Shown here piece by piece: positions 16,003 through 24,458 of a stretch of 64,000 bases of DNA. Both the position numbers and the translations under genes were made by a program. Below the pieces are notes generated by a model. It worked only from the letters and a program-made list of their open reading frames with translations, ran no database searches and was not told the DNA's origin. The stretch comes from Actinomadura coerulea (GTDB lineage: Bacteria > Actinomycetota > Actinomycetes > Streptosporangiales > Streptosporangiaceae), in contig NZ_JACHMQ010000001.1 in the NCBI RefSeq assembly GCF_014208105.1, positions 8,060,001-8,124,000 on the forward strand, written 5' to 3'. Positions within the stretch are counted from its first letter, which is position 1. Every line of letters begins with the position of its first letter.

Positions 16003-19000
16003 CTACTTCTGCTCGCCGAACAGGCGCGCGAGCAGCGCCTCCTGCTCCGCCTGGTGCAGCTTGTTCGAACCCACCGCCGGGGACGAGGACGCCGGGCGCG
16101 ACACCCGCGACATCTTGAGCCCGTCGATGTGGCGCGGCAGCTTGAGCGCCATGAACGGCCAGGCGCCCATGTTGGCGGGCTCGTCCTGCACCCAGACGAC
16201 CTCGACGTCGTCCGGGTACTTGGCCAGCTCTTCCTTGATCTCGTCGACCGGCGGCGGGTAGAGACGCTCGACCCGCACGACCGCGGTGTCGTTCGCGCCC
16301 GTCGCCTGCCGGGCCTTCACCACCTCGTAGTAGATCTTGCCGGTGGTGAGCAGCACCCGCCGCACGCCCGCCGGGTCGATCGCCGGGTCGCTCTCCGGGA
16401 TCACCGGCTGGAACGCGCCAGCGGTGATCTCCTCGACCGGGGAGGCGGCCGCCTTCAGCCGCAGCAGCACCTTCGGCGTGAACACGACCAGCGGCTTGTG
16501 CCGGTTCGACAGCACCTGCCAGCGCAGCAGGTGGAAGTAGTTCGCCGAAGTGGTCGGGTAGGCGACCGTCATGTTGTCCTGCGCGCACAGCTGCAGGTAC
16601 CGCTCGATCCGCGCGGACGAGTGGTCGGGCCCCTGGCCCTCGTAGCCGTGCGGCAGCAGCAGCACGACGCCCGAGTGCTGGCCCCACTTCTGCTCGCCGG
16701 AGGAGATGTACTCGTCCACGATCGACTGGGCGCCGTTGGCGAAGTCGCCGAACTGGGCCTCCCAGCACACGAGCGCGTCGGGCCGCGTCATCGAGTAGCC
16801 GTACTCGAAGCCCATCGCGGCGTACTCGCTGAGCAGCGAGTCGTGCACGTAGAACTTCGACACGCCCTGCCCGAACTGCTTGAGCGGCGTGTACTCCTCG
16901 CCCGTCTTGCGGTCGACGAGCACCGCGTGCCGCTGGCCGAACGTGCCGCGCCGGGTGTCCTGCCCGACGAGCCGCACCGGGTGGCCGTCGATCAGCAGCG
17001 AGCCCATCGCCAGCAGCTCGCCGGTGGCCCAGTCGATCGCGTCGTCCTCGATCATCTGGGCGCGGCGCTGCAGGATCGGCTGGAGCCGCGGGTGCGGCGT
17101 GAAGCCGTCCGGCAGGCTGACCTGCGTGTCGATGATCCGCTTCACGGTCTCCAGCGGGATCGCCGAGCCGGCGCTGCCGTGGTCGATCGGGATGCGCTCC
17201 TCGACGTCGGGCTTCACGACCGAGCCCGGTTCGAGGGGCTTCTTCACGGCCTCGCGGGTCTCGGTGAAGGCCCGCTCCAGCTGCTCCTGGTAGTCGCGGA
17301 GCGCCTGCTCGGCCTCCTCCACCGTGATGTCGCCGCGGCCGATCAGGGCCTCGGTGTAGAGCTTGCGCACCGACCGCTTGGCATCGATCAGGTCGTACAT
17401 GAGCGGCTGCGTGAACGAGGGGTTCTCACCCTCGTTGTGACCCCGCCGCCGGTAGCAGATCATGTCGATGACGACGTCCTTCTTGAACGTCTGCCGGTAC
17501 TCGAACGCCAGCCGCGCCACCCGCGCGCACGCCTCGGGGTCGTCCCCGTTCACGTGGAAGATCGGCGCCTGGATCATCCGCGCGACGTCGGTGGCGTAGA
17601 CGCTGGAGCGCGAGTACTCCGGCGCCGTGGTGAAGCCCACCTGGTTGTTGATGATGACGTGCACGCTGCCGCCGGTGCGGTAGCCGCGCAGCTGCGACAG
17701 GTTCAGCGTCTCGGCCACCACGCCCTGCCCGGCGAACGCGGCGTCGCCGTGGAGCAGGACCGGCAGCACGGTGAAGCCGGCCTCGCCGACGTCCAGCAGG
17801 TCCTGCTTGGCGCGGACGACGCCCTCCAGCACCGGGTCGACCGTCTCCAGGTGGGAGGGGTTCGCGACCAGCTCGGTGTGGATCTTGGAACCGTCGCTCG
17901 CGACGAAGTCGCCGGACGCCCCGAGGTGGTACTTGACGTCGCCCGAGCCCTGGGCGCTGCGCGGGTCGAGGTTGCCCTCGAACTCGCCGAAGATCTGCCC
18001 GTAGGACTTGCCGACGATGTTGGCGAGGACGTTCAGCCGGCCGCGGTGCGCCATGCCGATCACGACCTCGTCCAGGCTGGCCTTGGCCGCCGCCGAGATC
18101 ACCGAGTCGAGCAGCGGGATGACCGACTCGCCGCCCTCCAGCGAGAACCGCTTCTGCCCGACGAACTTCGTCTGCAGGAACGTCTCGAAGGCCTCGGCGC
18201 TGTTCAGCCGCCGCAGGACGTGGAGCTGCTCCTCGCGCGAGGGCTTGTCGTGCGGGACCTCGACGCGCTCCTGGATCCAGGCGCGCTCCTCCGGGTCCTG
18301 GATGTGCATGTACTCGATGCCGACGGTCCGGCAGTACGCCATCCGCAGCACGCCGAGGATGTCGCGCAGCTTCATCGTCGGCTTGCCGCCGAACCCGCCC
18401 GTCGCGAACTCGCGCTCAAGGTCCCACAGGGTGAGGCCGTGCTTGAGGATGTCGAGGTCGGGGTGGCGGCGCTGCTTGTACTCCAGCGGGTCGGTGTCGG
18501 CCATCAGGTGGCCCCGGACCCGGTAGGCGTGGATCAGCTCGTGGACGCGGGCGACCTTGGCGACGTCGTCCTCGTGGGTGGCGGAGATGTCCTTGACCCA
18601 GCGCACCGGCTCGTACGGGATGCGGAGGGCCTCGAAGATCTCGTCGTAGAAGCCGTCCTCGCCGAGCAGCAGCTGGTGGATGCGGCGCAGGAAGTCGCCG
18701 GACTGCGCGCCCTGGATGATGCGGTGGTCGTAGGTGGAGGTCAGCGTCATCACCTTGCTGATCCCCATGCGCGACAGGGTGTCGCTCGACGCGCCCGCGA
18801 ACTCGGCCGGGTACTCCATGGCGCCGACGCCGATGATCGTGCCCTGGCCGGGCATCAGCCGCGGCACCGAGTGGACGGTGCCGATCGTGCCCGGGTTCGT
18901 CAGGCTGATCGTGGTGCCCTGGAAGTCCTCCAGGGTGAGCTTGCCGCCGCGGGCCTTGCGGACGATCTCCTCGTAGCCGGCCCAGAACTGGCGGAAGTCC

Positions 19001-19707
19001 AGCGTCTCGGCGGCCTTGATGCTCGGCACCACCAGCTGGCGGGAGCCGTCGCCCTTCTGCAGGTCGATGGCCAGCCCGAAGTTCACGTGCTCCGGCCTGA
19101 TCAGCACCGGCTTGCCGTCCACCTCGGTGAACGCGGCGTTCATCTCGGGCATCGAGGCCAGCGCCCTGACGATCGCGTACCCGATCAGGTGCGTGAACGA
19201 CACCTTGCCGCCGCGGCCGCGCTTGAGGTGGTTGTTGATGACGATGCGGTTGTCGATCAGCAGCTTGGCCGGGACGGCGCGCACGCTCGTCGCCGTCGGC
19301 ACGGCGAGGCTGGCCTCCATGTTGGTGGCCGTCCGGGCGGCGACGCCGCGCAGCCGGACCTCCTCGGCGCCCGCCGGCACCGGCGGGGGCGCCGGCCTGT
19401 CCGCCTTCGGGGCGGGGGCCTTGGCGGCCTGCCCGGCCGGAGCCTTCGGCGGTGCCACCGGCGGCTGCGGTGTCGGCGGAGCGGCCGCCGTGCCGTTGGC
19501 GGCCTTCGGGGCCGCGCCGTCGGCCTGGGGGGTGGCGGACACGGGCCGGCTGCCCGGCTGGTAGTCCGCGAAAAAGTTCCACCAGGCTTCGTCAACGGAG
19601 TTGGGGTCGTCGAGGTACTTCTGGTACAGCTCGTCGACCAGCCACTCGTTGGCGCCGAAATCGGTCAGCATCGGGTCGGCACTAGTATGCGACGACTCTG
19701 TCGACAC
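16003..19707 (-). CDS. kgd: Multifunctional 2-oxoglutarate decarboxylase / 2-oxoglutarate dehydrogenase E1 (E2-E1 fusion)
   Basis: A 1234-residue thiamine-diphosphate enzyme of central metabolism. Order of parts: an N-terminal segment typical of E1 (GANEWLVDELYQKYLDDPNS, residues 18-37), an Ala/Pro linker (about 50-115) with no lipoyl domain, an E2-like acyltransferase core (about 120-365, including YDHRIIQGA), and the E1 module (about 370-1234, with GMAHRGRLNV and VHVIINNQVGFTT). This is the Corynebacterineae/actinomycete OdhA/Kgd architecture, which lacks a separate sucA and sucB and takes part in a shared pyruvate/oxoglutarate complex. The GTG at 19707 has a weak upstream site; ATG 19671 is the next in-frame start. 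In relatives activity is inhibited by the FHA protein OdhI/GarA. Confidence 0.95.
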   Translation of the reverse strand: MSTESSHTSADPMLTDFGANEWLVDELYQKYLDDPNSVDEAWWNFFADYQPGSRPVSATPQADGAAPKAANGTAAAPPTPQPPVAPPKAPAGQAAKAPAPKADRPAPPPVPAGAEEVRLRGVAARTATNMEASLAVPTATSVRAVPAKLLIDNRIVINNHLKRGRGGKVSFTHLIGYAIVRALASMPEMNAAFTEVDGKPVLIRPEHVNFGLAIDLQKGDGSRQLVVPSIKAAETLDFRQFWAGYEEIVRKARGGKLTLEDFQGTTISLTNPGTIGTVHSVPRLMPGQGTIIGVGAMEYPAEFAGASSDTLSRMGISKVMTLTSTYDHRIIQGAQSGDFLRRIHQLLLGEDGFYDEIFEALRIPYEPVRWVKDISATHEDDVAKVARVHELIHAYRVRGHLMADTDPLEYKQRRHPDLDILKHGLTLWDLEREFATGGFGGKPTMKLRDILGVLRMAYCRTVGIEYMHIQDPEERAWIQERVEVPHDKPSREEQLHVLRRLNSAEAFETFLQTKFVGQKRFSLEGGESVIPLLDSVISAAAKASLDEVVIGMAHRGRLNVLANIVGKSYGQIFGEFEGNLDPRSAQGSGDVKYHLGASGDFVASDGSKIHTELVANPSHLETVDPVLEGVVRAKQDLLDVGEAGFTVLPVLLHGDAAFAGQGVVAETLNLSQLRGYRTGGSVHVIINNQVGFTTAPEYSRSSVYATDVARMIQAPIFHVNGDDPEACARVARLAFEYRQTFKKDVVIDMICYRRRGHNEGENPSFTQPLMYDLIDAKRSVRKLYTEALIGRGDITVEEAEQALRDYQEQLERAFTETREAVKKPLEPGSVVKPDVEERIPIDHGSAGSAIPLETVKRIIDTQVSLPDGFTPHPRLQPILQRRAQMIEDDAIDWATGELLAMGSLLIDGHPVRLVGQDTRRGTFGQRHAVLVDRKTGEEYTPLKQFGQGVSKFYVHDSLLSEYAAMGFEYGYSMTRPDALVCWEAQFGDFANGAQSIVDEYISSGEQKWGQHSGVVLLLPHGYEGQGPDHSSARIERYLQLCAQDNMTVAYPTTSANYFHLLRWQVLSNRHKPLVVFTPKVLLRLKAAASPVEEITAGAFQPVIPESDPAIDPAGVRRVLLTTGKIYYEVVKARQATGANDTAVVRVERLYPPPVDEIKEELAKYPDDVEVVWVQDEPANMGAWPFMALKLPRHIDGLKMSRVSRPASSSPAVGSNKLHQAEQEALLARLFGEQK

Positions 19708-19836
19708 GGCGGAGATCGCCCTCTTCCGCAGCTCGCAGGTAAGTTCTGAGACGCATCAAGGCTACTCGCACTTGCCCCCGCACCACGCCAGCGTGTCCCA
19801 ACCCCGCCCACACCGCCCCGTCCATTGGCGGGACCA

Positions 19837-19862
19837 GCCGAAGGCAGGGCCGTGCCTTCGGC
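19837..19862 (-). terminator. Terminator hairpin of the AIM24 gene
   Basis: A perfect 10-bp stem GCCGAAGGCA/TGCCTTCGGC with a 6-base loop, 25 bases past the AIM24 stop. Confidence 0.6.
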
Positions 19863-19886
19863 AAGATCTACCAGGGGAAACGCGGC

Positions 19887-20558
19887 TCAGTGCGTGTGCG
19901 GGGCGACGGTCGGGCCTTCGGAAGCCTGGATCAAGACGAAACCCTGGCCCTGGTAGGCGAGCTGCATCGCCTCGCCGCTGCCGCGGCCGATGAGGGCGCT
20001 GGCCTTGAACGTGCGGTTGACGCCGACCTGGAGGCTCGTGCTCCACGCGACGGCGGACTGGCCGTCGGCGAACGTGGGGGCGCGGCCGCAGTCGAGCATC
20101 ACCGGGGTGCCGTGCGTGGTGAGCGCCACCCATCCGGTGCCCTGGAGGGTGGTGTTGAACAGGCCGCCCGCGGCGATGCCGGCGCCCTGGACGCGCTGGA
20201 TGTCGGACTGCAGGTGGGAGTCGTAGGCGAGGATGTTCTTGCCGTTGACGGTGATGCCCTCGTTCTCCAGGTAGAACAGGTGGATGTCGTCGGCGTCGTT
20301 GGCGACGAACAGCAGGCCCTGGCCCTTGACGCGCATGAGGGGGACGCCCTCGCCGGTCAGGGCCTTCTTCATAAACTTGCCGATGCCGCCCGCGCCCTCG
20401 TAGTCGAACTCCATCTGCCCCTGGAAGGCGACCATGGAGCCCTGCCGGGCGAGGACGTCGCCGTTCAGGTGGACCCGGAGCATCTTGGAGTTCTGGAGGG
20501 CGAAGTGGCCGGGGAGCTGCTGCCCCTGTTCGAGGTTGCCGAAGAACTGGCTGCGCAT
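19887..20558 (-). CDS. AIM24 family protein
   Basis: A 223-residue protein of the AIM24 (TRAP-like beta-roll) family: a run of short beta strands with VHLNGDVLARQGSMVAFQG near residue 30, FVANDADDIHLFYLENEGI near residue 90 and a repeated glycine-rich turn pattern. No signal peptide or membrane span. Its bacterial function is unknown. The ATG at 20558 was chosen over an upstream extension of 22 residues that has no family similarity. It stands alone between the hydroquinone-reductase-like gene and kgd, with its own terminator. Confidence 0.87.
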   Translation of the reverse strand: MRSQFFGNLEQGQQLPGHFALQNSKMLRVHLNGDVLARQGSMVAFQGQMEFDYEGAGGIGKFMKKALTGEGVPLMRVKGQGLLFVANDADDIHLFYLENEGITVNGKNILAYDSHLQSDIQRVQGAGIAAGGLFNTTLQGTGWVALTTHGTPVMLDCGRAPTFADGQSAVAWSTSLQVGVNRTFKASALIGRGSGEAMQLAYQGQGFVLIQASEGPTVAPHTH

Positions 20559-20620
20559 GGTGGGGTCGTGCCTCTCGTGCGGATTACTGGAGGTGCGCCA
20601 GCATAACCACGGAGACGCGG

Positions 20621-21529
20621 TCAACGTCCCCTGTCATGCGGGGCGGTCCAGTCCACGAGCGGGCCCTTGGCGACGACGCCGGAGGGGTTGATGTTCCGCT
20701 GGGTCACGTAGTAGTGCCGCTTGATGTGGTCGAAGTCCGTGGTCTCGCCGAACGCGGGGATCGAGTACAGGTCGCGGGCGTAGCCCCACAGGTTCTCGTA
20801 GTCGGCCAGGCGCCTCAGGTTGCACTTGAAGTGGCCGTGGTAGACGGCGTCGAAGCGGGCGAGCGTGGGGTAGAGCCGGACGTCGGCCTCGGTGATCTCG
20901 TCGCCGAACAGGTAGCGGCGGGTGGACAGGCGCTCCTCCAGCCGGCCGAGGGTCTCGAAGAGGGCGTCGAAGGCCTCCTCGTAGGCGCCCTGCGAGGTGG
21001 CGAACCCAGCCTTGTACACGCCGTTGTTGACCGTCTGGTAGACGAGCTCGTTCAGCTCGTCGATCTCGGGCCGCAGCGCCTCGGGGTACAGCTCGGGCGC
21101 GCCGGGGCGGTGGTGGGCGGTGAACTCCGTCTCGAACATCGTGGTGATGTTCGGGAAGTCGTTGGTGACCAGGCGCTCGGTCTCGGTGTCCCAGACGCAG
21201 GGCACGGTGTAGCGGCCCTGGAACCCGGGGTCGGTGGACAGGTACAGCTCGGAGAGGAAGACGGCGCCGGTCACCGGGTCGCGGTCGGGGAACCGCCAGC
21301 CCCGCTCGTCCCGGATGGGGTCGACGACCCCGACGCCGATCGCGTCCTCCAGTCCGAGGAGCCGCCGCACGATCAGGGTGCGGTGCGCCCACGGGCACGC
21401 GTAGGAGACGAAGAGCCGGTACCGCCCGGGCTCGGCGGGCAGGCCGCTCGACCCGTCCGCCGTGATCCGCTCGGTGAACCGGTTCGCCTGCCGGACGAAG
21501 CGGCCTCCCTCGACCTCCTGCACGCTCAT
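20621..21529 (-). CDS. Glutathionyl-hydroquinone reductase-like enzyme (ECM4/YqjG family)
   Basis: A 302-residue thioredoxin-fold transferase of the Xi class. The catalytic cysteine is Cys45 in SYACPWAHR, the family hallmark, and the C-terminal helical domain holds the VYKAGFA and DVRLYPTLARFD motifs. Characterised members reduce glutathionyl-hydroquinones to hydroquinones. Actinomycetes generally use mycothiol rather than glutathione, so the physiological thiol here is probably different; that point is inference. The ATG follows GAGGGAGACGGG. Downstream, the AIM24 gene begins 62 bases later in the same direction. Confidence 0.9.
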   Translation of the reverse strand: MSVQEVEGGRFVRQANRFTERITADGSSGLPAEPGRYRLFVSYACPWAHRTLIVRRLLGLEDAIGVGVVDPIRDERGWRFPDRDPVTGAVFLSELYLSTDPGFQGRYTVPCVWDTETERLVTNDFPNITTMFETEFTAHHRPGAPELYPEALRPEIDELNELVYQTVNNGVYKAGFATSQGAYEEAFDALFETLGRLEERLSTRRYLFGDEITEADVRLYPTLARFDAVYHGHFKCNLRRLADYENLWGYARDLYSIPAFGETTDFDHIKRHYYVTQRNINPSGVVAKGPLVDWTAPHDRGR

Positions 21530-21682
21530 GCCCGTCTCCCTCTGAAGTAGGTGAGGACGGCCCCGAGGCCGGCACCTGAGAGCGATCCGGATACGGGAAC
21601 CTCGCGGCTACCATAACCGTCGGTATCCAGTGTGAAACGGCCGCGACGGCCGGCCGGCCGATCGACGAGGTGGCGGGGGTCC

Positions 21683-22366
21683 ATGCTCGAACAGTTCAAC
21701 GCCCTGGTGGACGGCCTGCCACCGGCGATGATCTATCTGATCATCGCGGCGCTGGTGTTCGCGGAGGCCGCGCTGTTCGTCGGCTTCGTGTTCCCGGGCG
21801 AGACCGCGATCGTGGTCGGCGGCGTCCTGGCCAGCCAGCACGTGCTGTCGCTGCCGCTGCTGCTGGTCATCGCGGTGGTCGCGGCCGTGGCCGGCGACTC
21901 CGTGGGCTACGAGATCGGCCGCAGGTACGGGCCGCGGCTGCTGGACGTCCAGATGATGCGAAGACACCGGGCGAAGGTCGCGGCCGCGCACGACATGATC
22001 CGCCGCCGCGGCGCGTTCGCGGTGTTCATCGGACGGTTCACGGCGCTGCTGCGGGCGCTCATGCCGGCGCTCGCGGGCAGTTCGCGGCTGCCGTATCCGA
22101 AGTTCCTGCTGTTCAACGTCATCGGCGGCGTCACGTGGGTGGTGACGTTCACGCTCGGCGGCTTCTTCGCGGGCACGGCGTTCGAGCACGCGGCCAAGCT
22201 CGCGGGCCGGGGCCTGGCGATCGGGCTGGCGGCGGCGGCCGTCGTCGCGCTGGTGGTGTGGAGCGTCCGCAGGCACCGCCGCGAGGCCCGCGAGGAGGCC
22301 GAGGCCCAGGCCGCCGAGGACGTCTCCGAGGACGAGGACGAGTCGGCGCCGACGCTGCCGTCCTGA
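21683..22366 (+). CDS. DedA family membrane protein
   Basis: A 227-residue DedA/VTT-domain protein, a family implicated in flipping of phospholipids or undecaprenyl phosphate and in envelope homeostasis. Typical elements: the re-entrant segment with FVGFVFPGETAIVVGG (residues 32-47), the conserved Gly-Tyr-Glu-Ile-Gly-Arg-Arg-Tyr-Gly (GYEIGRRYG), and GRFTALLRALMPALAGSS with the key arginines. Four to five hydrophobic segments; the tail after residue 195 is acidic and cytoplasmic. ATG 21683 follows a GAGG/GGGGG purine stretch. It is transcribed alone. Confidence 0.9.
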   Translation: MLEQFNALVDGLPPAMIYLIIAALVFAEAALFVGFVFPGETAIVVGGVLASQHVLSLPLLLVIAVVAAVAGDSVGYEIGRRYGPRLLDVQMMRRHRAKVAAAHDMIRRRGAFAVFIGRFTALLRALMPALAGSSRLPYPKFLLFNVIGGVTWVVTFTLGGFFAGTAFEHAAKLAGRGLAIGLAAAAVVALVVWSVRRHRREAREEAEAQAAEDVSEDEDESAPTLPS

Positions 22367-22374
22367 CGCCGGGA

Positions 22375-22537
22375 GCGCCTGGCTGGCCCAGTGCGGGTGA
22401 CCGGTGCCGCCGAGGGCCGGCAGGATGACGGCGGCGGCCAGAAGGGCGAGCTGCCAGGTGCGGTCGACGACGGCCCACACCAGGGCGATGAGCTCCTGCT
22501 CGGCGGGCGTCGTCAGCCGCTGCCCACTTGAGGTCAA
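22375..22537 (-). pseudogene. Possible remnant of a small membrane protein gene
   Basis: Between dedA and the next plus-strand gene the minus strand reads TTG-started MTSSGQRLTTPAEQELIALV, then a hydrophobic span (LALLAAAVILPALGG). Codons from about 22510 to 22380 keep G/C third positions in this frame, as real genes here do. There is no stop before the frame runs into antisense dedA, so it is either a truncated gene or a misread. I cannot name a family. Confidence 0.25.
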
Positions 22538-22632
22538 CTGCGGTGATTGTCGTTTTTGGGGTGTTCTCGTCCCACCCTTTACGGAGGTTCGTGCGACGCT
22601 CGACAGGGCCGCAACGACCGTCTGGGGGGTTG

Positions 22633-23136
22633 ATGAAGGCGCTGCTGAACTCGCTGAACGAGCCCGAGAAGGCTCTTGTCCGGGAGACCGGGAGTGCCGA
22701 ACTCTCCGACCTCACCGAGGACGGGCTCGTCGATCTGCACACGCGGATCCGGCGCGCCCGCAACAAGTACAGCAAGCTGTACCGCCGCACCGCGAGCGCG
22801 CGGATCGAGGAGCACGGCGGACGGGGCAAGGCCCGTCCGAAGAACACCCGCGACGCCCAGAAGGCAGAGGTGTTCGAGGACGCCCTGGCCCGCGTGAGCT
22901 GGTATCTGGCCAGGGCCGCAAGGCGCAGCGCCTCAGAGATCAAGGCCGAGCGCATCGCCGCGGCCAACCCGTCCCGCCCAGGCCCGCCTCAGCCCGGCGC
23001 CCCGCAACCCGAGTCGATGACGCCCCAAACGACAGCTCGCCGCAGACCCACGACCGCCGACCCGGCCCTGAACCGCCGCCACGCCGCCACCCGCGCCAAG
23101 GGCGCCCGACGCCAAGCCCGCCGCGACGCCCGCTGA
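22633..23136 (+). CDS. Conserved hypothetical basic protein
   Basis: A 167-residue protein seen as 'hypothetical' in many actinomycetes; I know no function. Residues 1-105 are probably helical: an acidic start (MKALLNSLNEPEKALVRE), then HTRIRRARNKYSKLYRR and a KARPKNTRDAQKAEVFEDAL stretch. Residues 110-167 are Pro-rich then strongly Arg/Ala-rich (RRHAATRAKGARRQARRDAR), suggesting nucleic-acid or ribosome binding. ATG 22633 follows GGGGGG by two bases. The upstream 100 bases are less GC-rich than the surroundings. It converges on the DapB-like gene with an 11-base gap and no hairpin. Confidence 0.7.
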   Translation: MKALLNSLNEPEKALVRETGSAELSDLTEDGLVDLHTRIRRARNKYSKLYRRTASARIEEHGGRGKARPKNTRDAQKAEVFEDALARVSWYLARAARRSASEIKAERIAAANPSRPGPPQPGAPQPESMTPQTTARRRPTTADPALNRRHAATRAKGARRQARRDAR

Positions 23137-23147
23137 GGACGCGGGGC

Positions 23148-24212
23148 CTAGAGGTGCATCCGCCCGCTGATCATCGGCAGGTCCAGGTAGGTGCGGATGC
23201 CGGGGTCGGCGCCGCACACGGCCGGGACGGAGTTCAGGGCGTGCGCGGACGCGGCGGAGATCGCGTCGCGGACCCACTCCTCGCCGGCCGTCAGCGTGAG
23301 CGGCGGCCGGCCGTCCACGCGCAGCGAGTACCCGGGCCGCCCCCACACGTCGGGCATCCGCGCGGCGTCGGCCTTGTGCACGATCTCCACGGTGATCACC
23401 GGCCGGCCGGCGGCGAAGCCGTTGAACGTCCAGCGGTCCGCGGCGACGGTGCCGCGCGGGATCGGCCCGGCGGCGGTGGCGAGGTCGGCGCCGGCCAGCC
23501 GGTGGTCGACGTCCACGTCGATCTCGTCGAGCTCGACGCCGAGCCCGGCGGCGACCAGGTGCAGGCTCTCGGAGAACAGCGTCCGCATCGCGGCGCGGTG
23601 CGGGCGCAGCGCGCGCAGGTACTCCTCCTCGTCCTTGCCGAACCCGAGCAGGTCGTGGACCAACCGCCAGGACGGGTGCCGGGCGAAGTCGGAGCACTCG
23701 CGGGCGTAGACGTGGGTGATCCGGCGCGACAGCCGCGACAGCACCAGCGGCATCACGTCGGCCATGAAGCCGTGGCTGACGCCGCTGCCGTGCACCGTCA
23801 CGCCGCCGCGCTTGCAGGCCTGCTCCAGTTCGTTCACGAAGAGCGGGCCGTGCGCCCGCGGGTAGACCAGCCCGGTGAGGGAGACCAGGTTCTTGCCGGA
23901 CGCCAGCAGCGCGCAGATCGTGTCCAGCTCGGCGAAGCGGTCGGGCTTCGGGCTCGGGGCGTACAGGACGCAGTCGGCCTCCAGGCCGAGGATCTCGCCG
24001 AGGTCGCCGGTCGCGGCGACGCCGACCGGGTCGCGTCCCGCGAGCGTCCCGGCGTCGGCGCCCACCTTGGCCGGGGTGTGCACCCACGCGCCGGCGAGCT
24101 CCATGTCGTCGCGGTCCAGGACGCCCCGGATCGCGCTGCGCCCGAGCGCGCCCGTCGCCCACTGCACCACCCGGTAGCGGCGTCCGGACGCGGACGCGGC
24201 GGCGGGGCTCAT
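23148..24212 (-). CDS. NAD(P)-binding dihydrodipicolinate reductase-like protein
   Basis: A 354-residue protein with an N-terminal Rossmann fold (VVQWATGALGRSAIRGV, residues 14-30) and a C-terminal DapB-like domain, as in the 2,4-diaminopentanoate dehydrogenase/DapB-related group common in actinomycetes. The lysine-biosynthetic DapB is about 250 residues, so this longer form does another reaction, probably in degradation of amines or ring compounds. Substrate unknown. The start ATG follows GGAGGT by eight bases. It is divergent from the SDR/enoyl-CoA hydratase pair over 246 bases containing two palindromic elements. Confidence 0.78.
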   Translation of the reverse strand: MSPAAASASGRRYRVVQWATGALGRSAIRGVLDRDDMELAGAWVHTPAKVGADAGTLAGRDPVGVAATGDLGEILGLEADCVLYAPSPKPDRFAELDTICALLASGKNLVSLTGLVYPRAHGPLFVNELEQACKRGGVTVHGSGVSHGFMADVMPLVLSRLSRRITHVYARECSDFARHPSWRLVHDLLGFGKDEEEYLRALRPHRAAMRTLFSESLHLVAAGLGVELDEIDVDVDHRLAGADLATAAGPIPRGTVAADRWTFNGFAAGRPVITVEIVHKADAARMPDVWGRPGYSLRVDGRPPLTLTAGEEWVRDAISAASAHALNSVPAVCGADPGIRTYLDLPMISGRMHL

Positions 24213-24279
24213 CGCACGGGACCTCCGTTGCTCCTCGTGATGCCGACGGGTGAGGAGACTACGCGGTGGGCAGGGCGGG

Positions 24280-24301
24280 AATTGCGGCGATTGGCGCAAT
24301 T
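24280..24301. promoter_or_regulatory. Inverted repeat AATTGCG-N8-CGCAATT
   Basis: AATTGCG (24280-24286) and CGCAATT (24295-24301) are perfect inverted arms with an 8-base spacer, 68 bases upstream of the DapB-like gene start. It looks like a binding site for a dimeric repressor; the protein is unknown. Confidence 0.4.
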
Positions 24302-24387
24302 TCCTCCCACGTCCCATCGTACGCGGGACCGTCCCGGCGTCCAGCCGGGAAGGAACCCCGGGGGCCGCGGCCGAGCGGGATTCGGTT

Positions 24388-24401
24388 CAGTGGTACCACT
24401 G
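24388..24401. promoter_or_regulatory. Perfect 14-base palindrome upstream of the SDR gene
   Basis: CAGTGGTACCACTG is fully self-complementary and lies 57 bases before the SDR start. The size suits a TetR- or GntR-type operator; no regulator gene is adjacent. Confidence 0.45.
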
Positions 24402-24458
24402 GGTAACGCCTTGATGATTTCCTGGGGGCGTAGTCGGTGCGATGTGAGGAGACACGAG

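Noticed and set aside
14731..19749. A very long open frame (about 1,670 codons) on the plus strand opposite kgd
   Set aside because: It is antisense to a clear multi-domain enzyme; high GC at third positions of kgd removes stops on the other strand. The product is low-complexity (Arg, Val, Leu, Asp) without family motifs.
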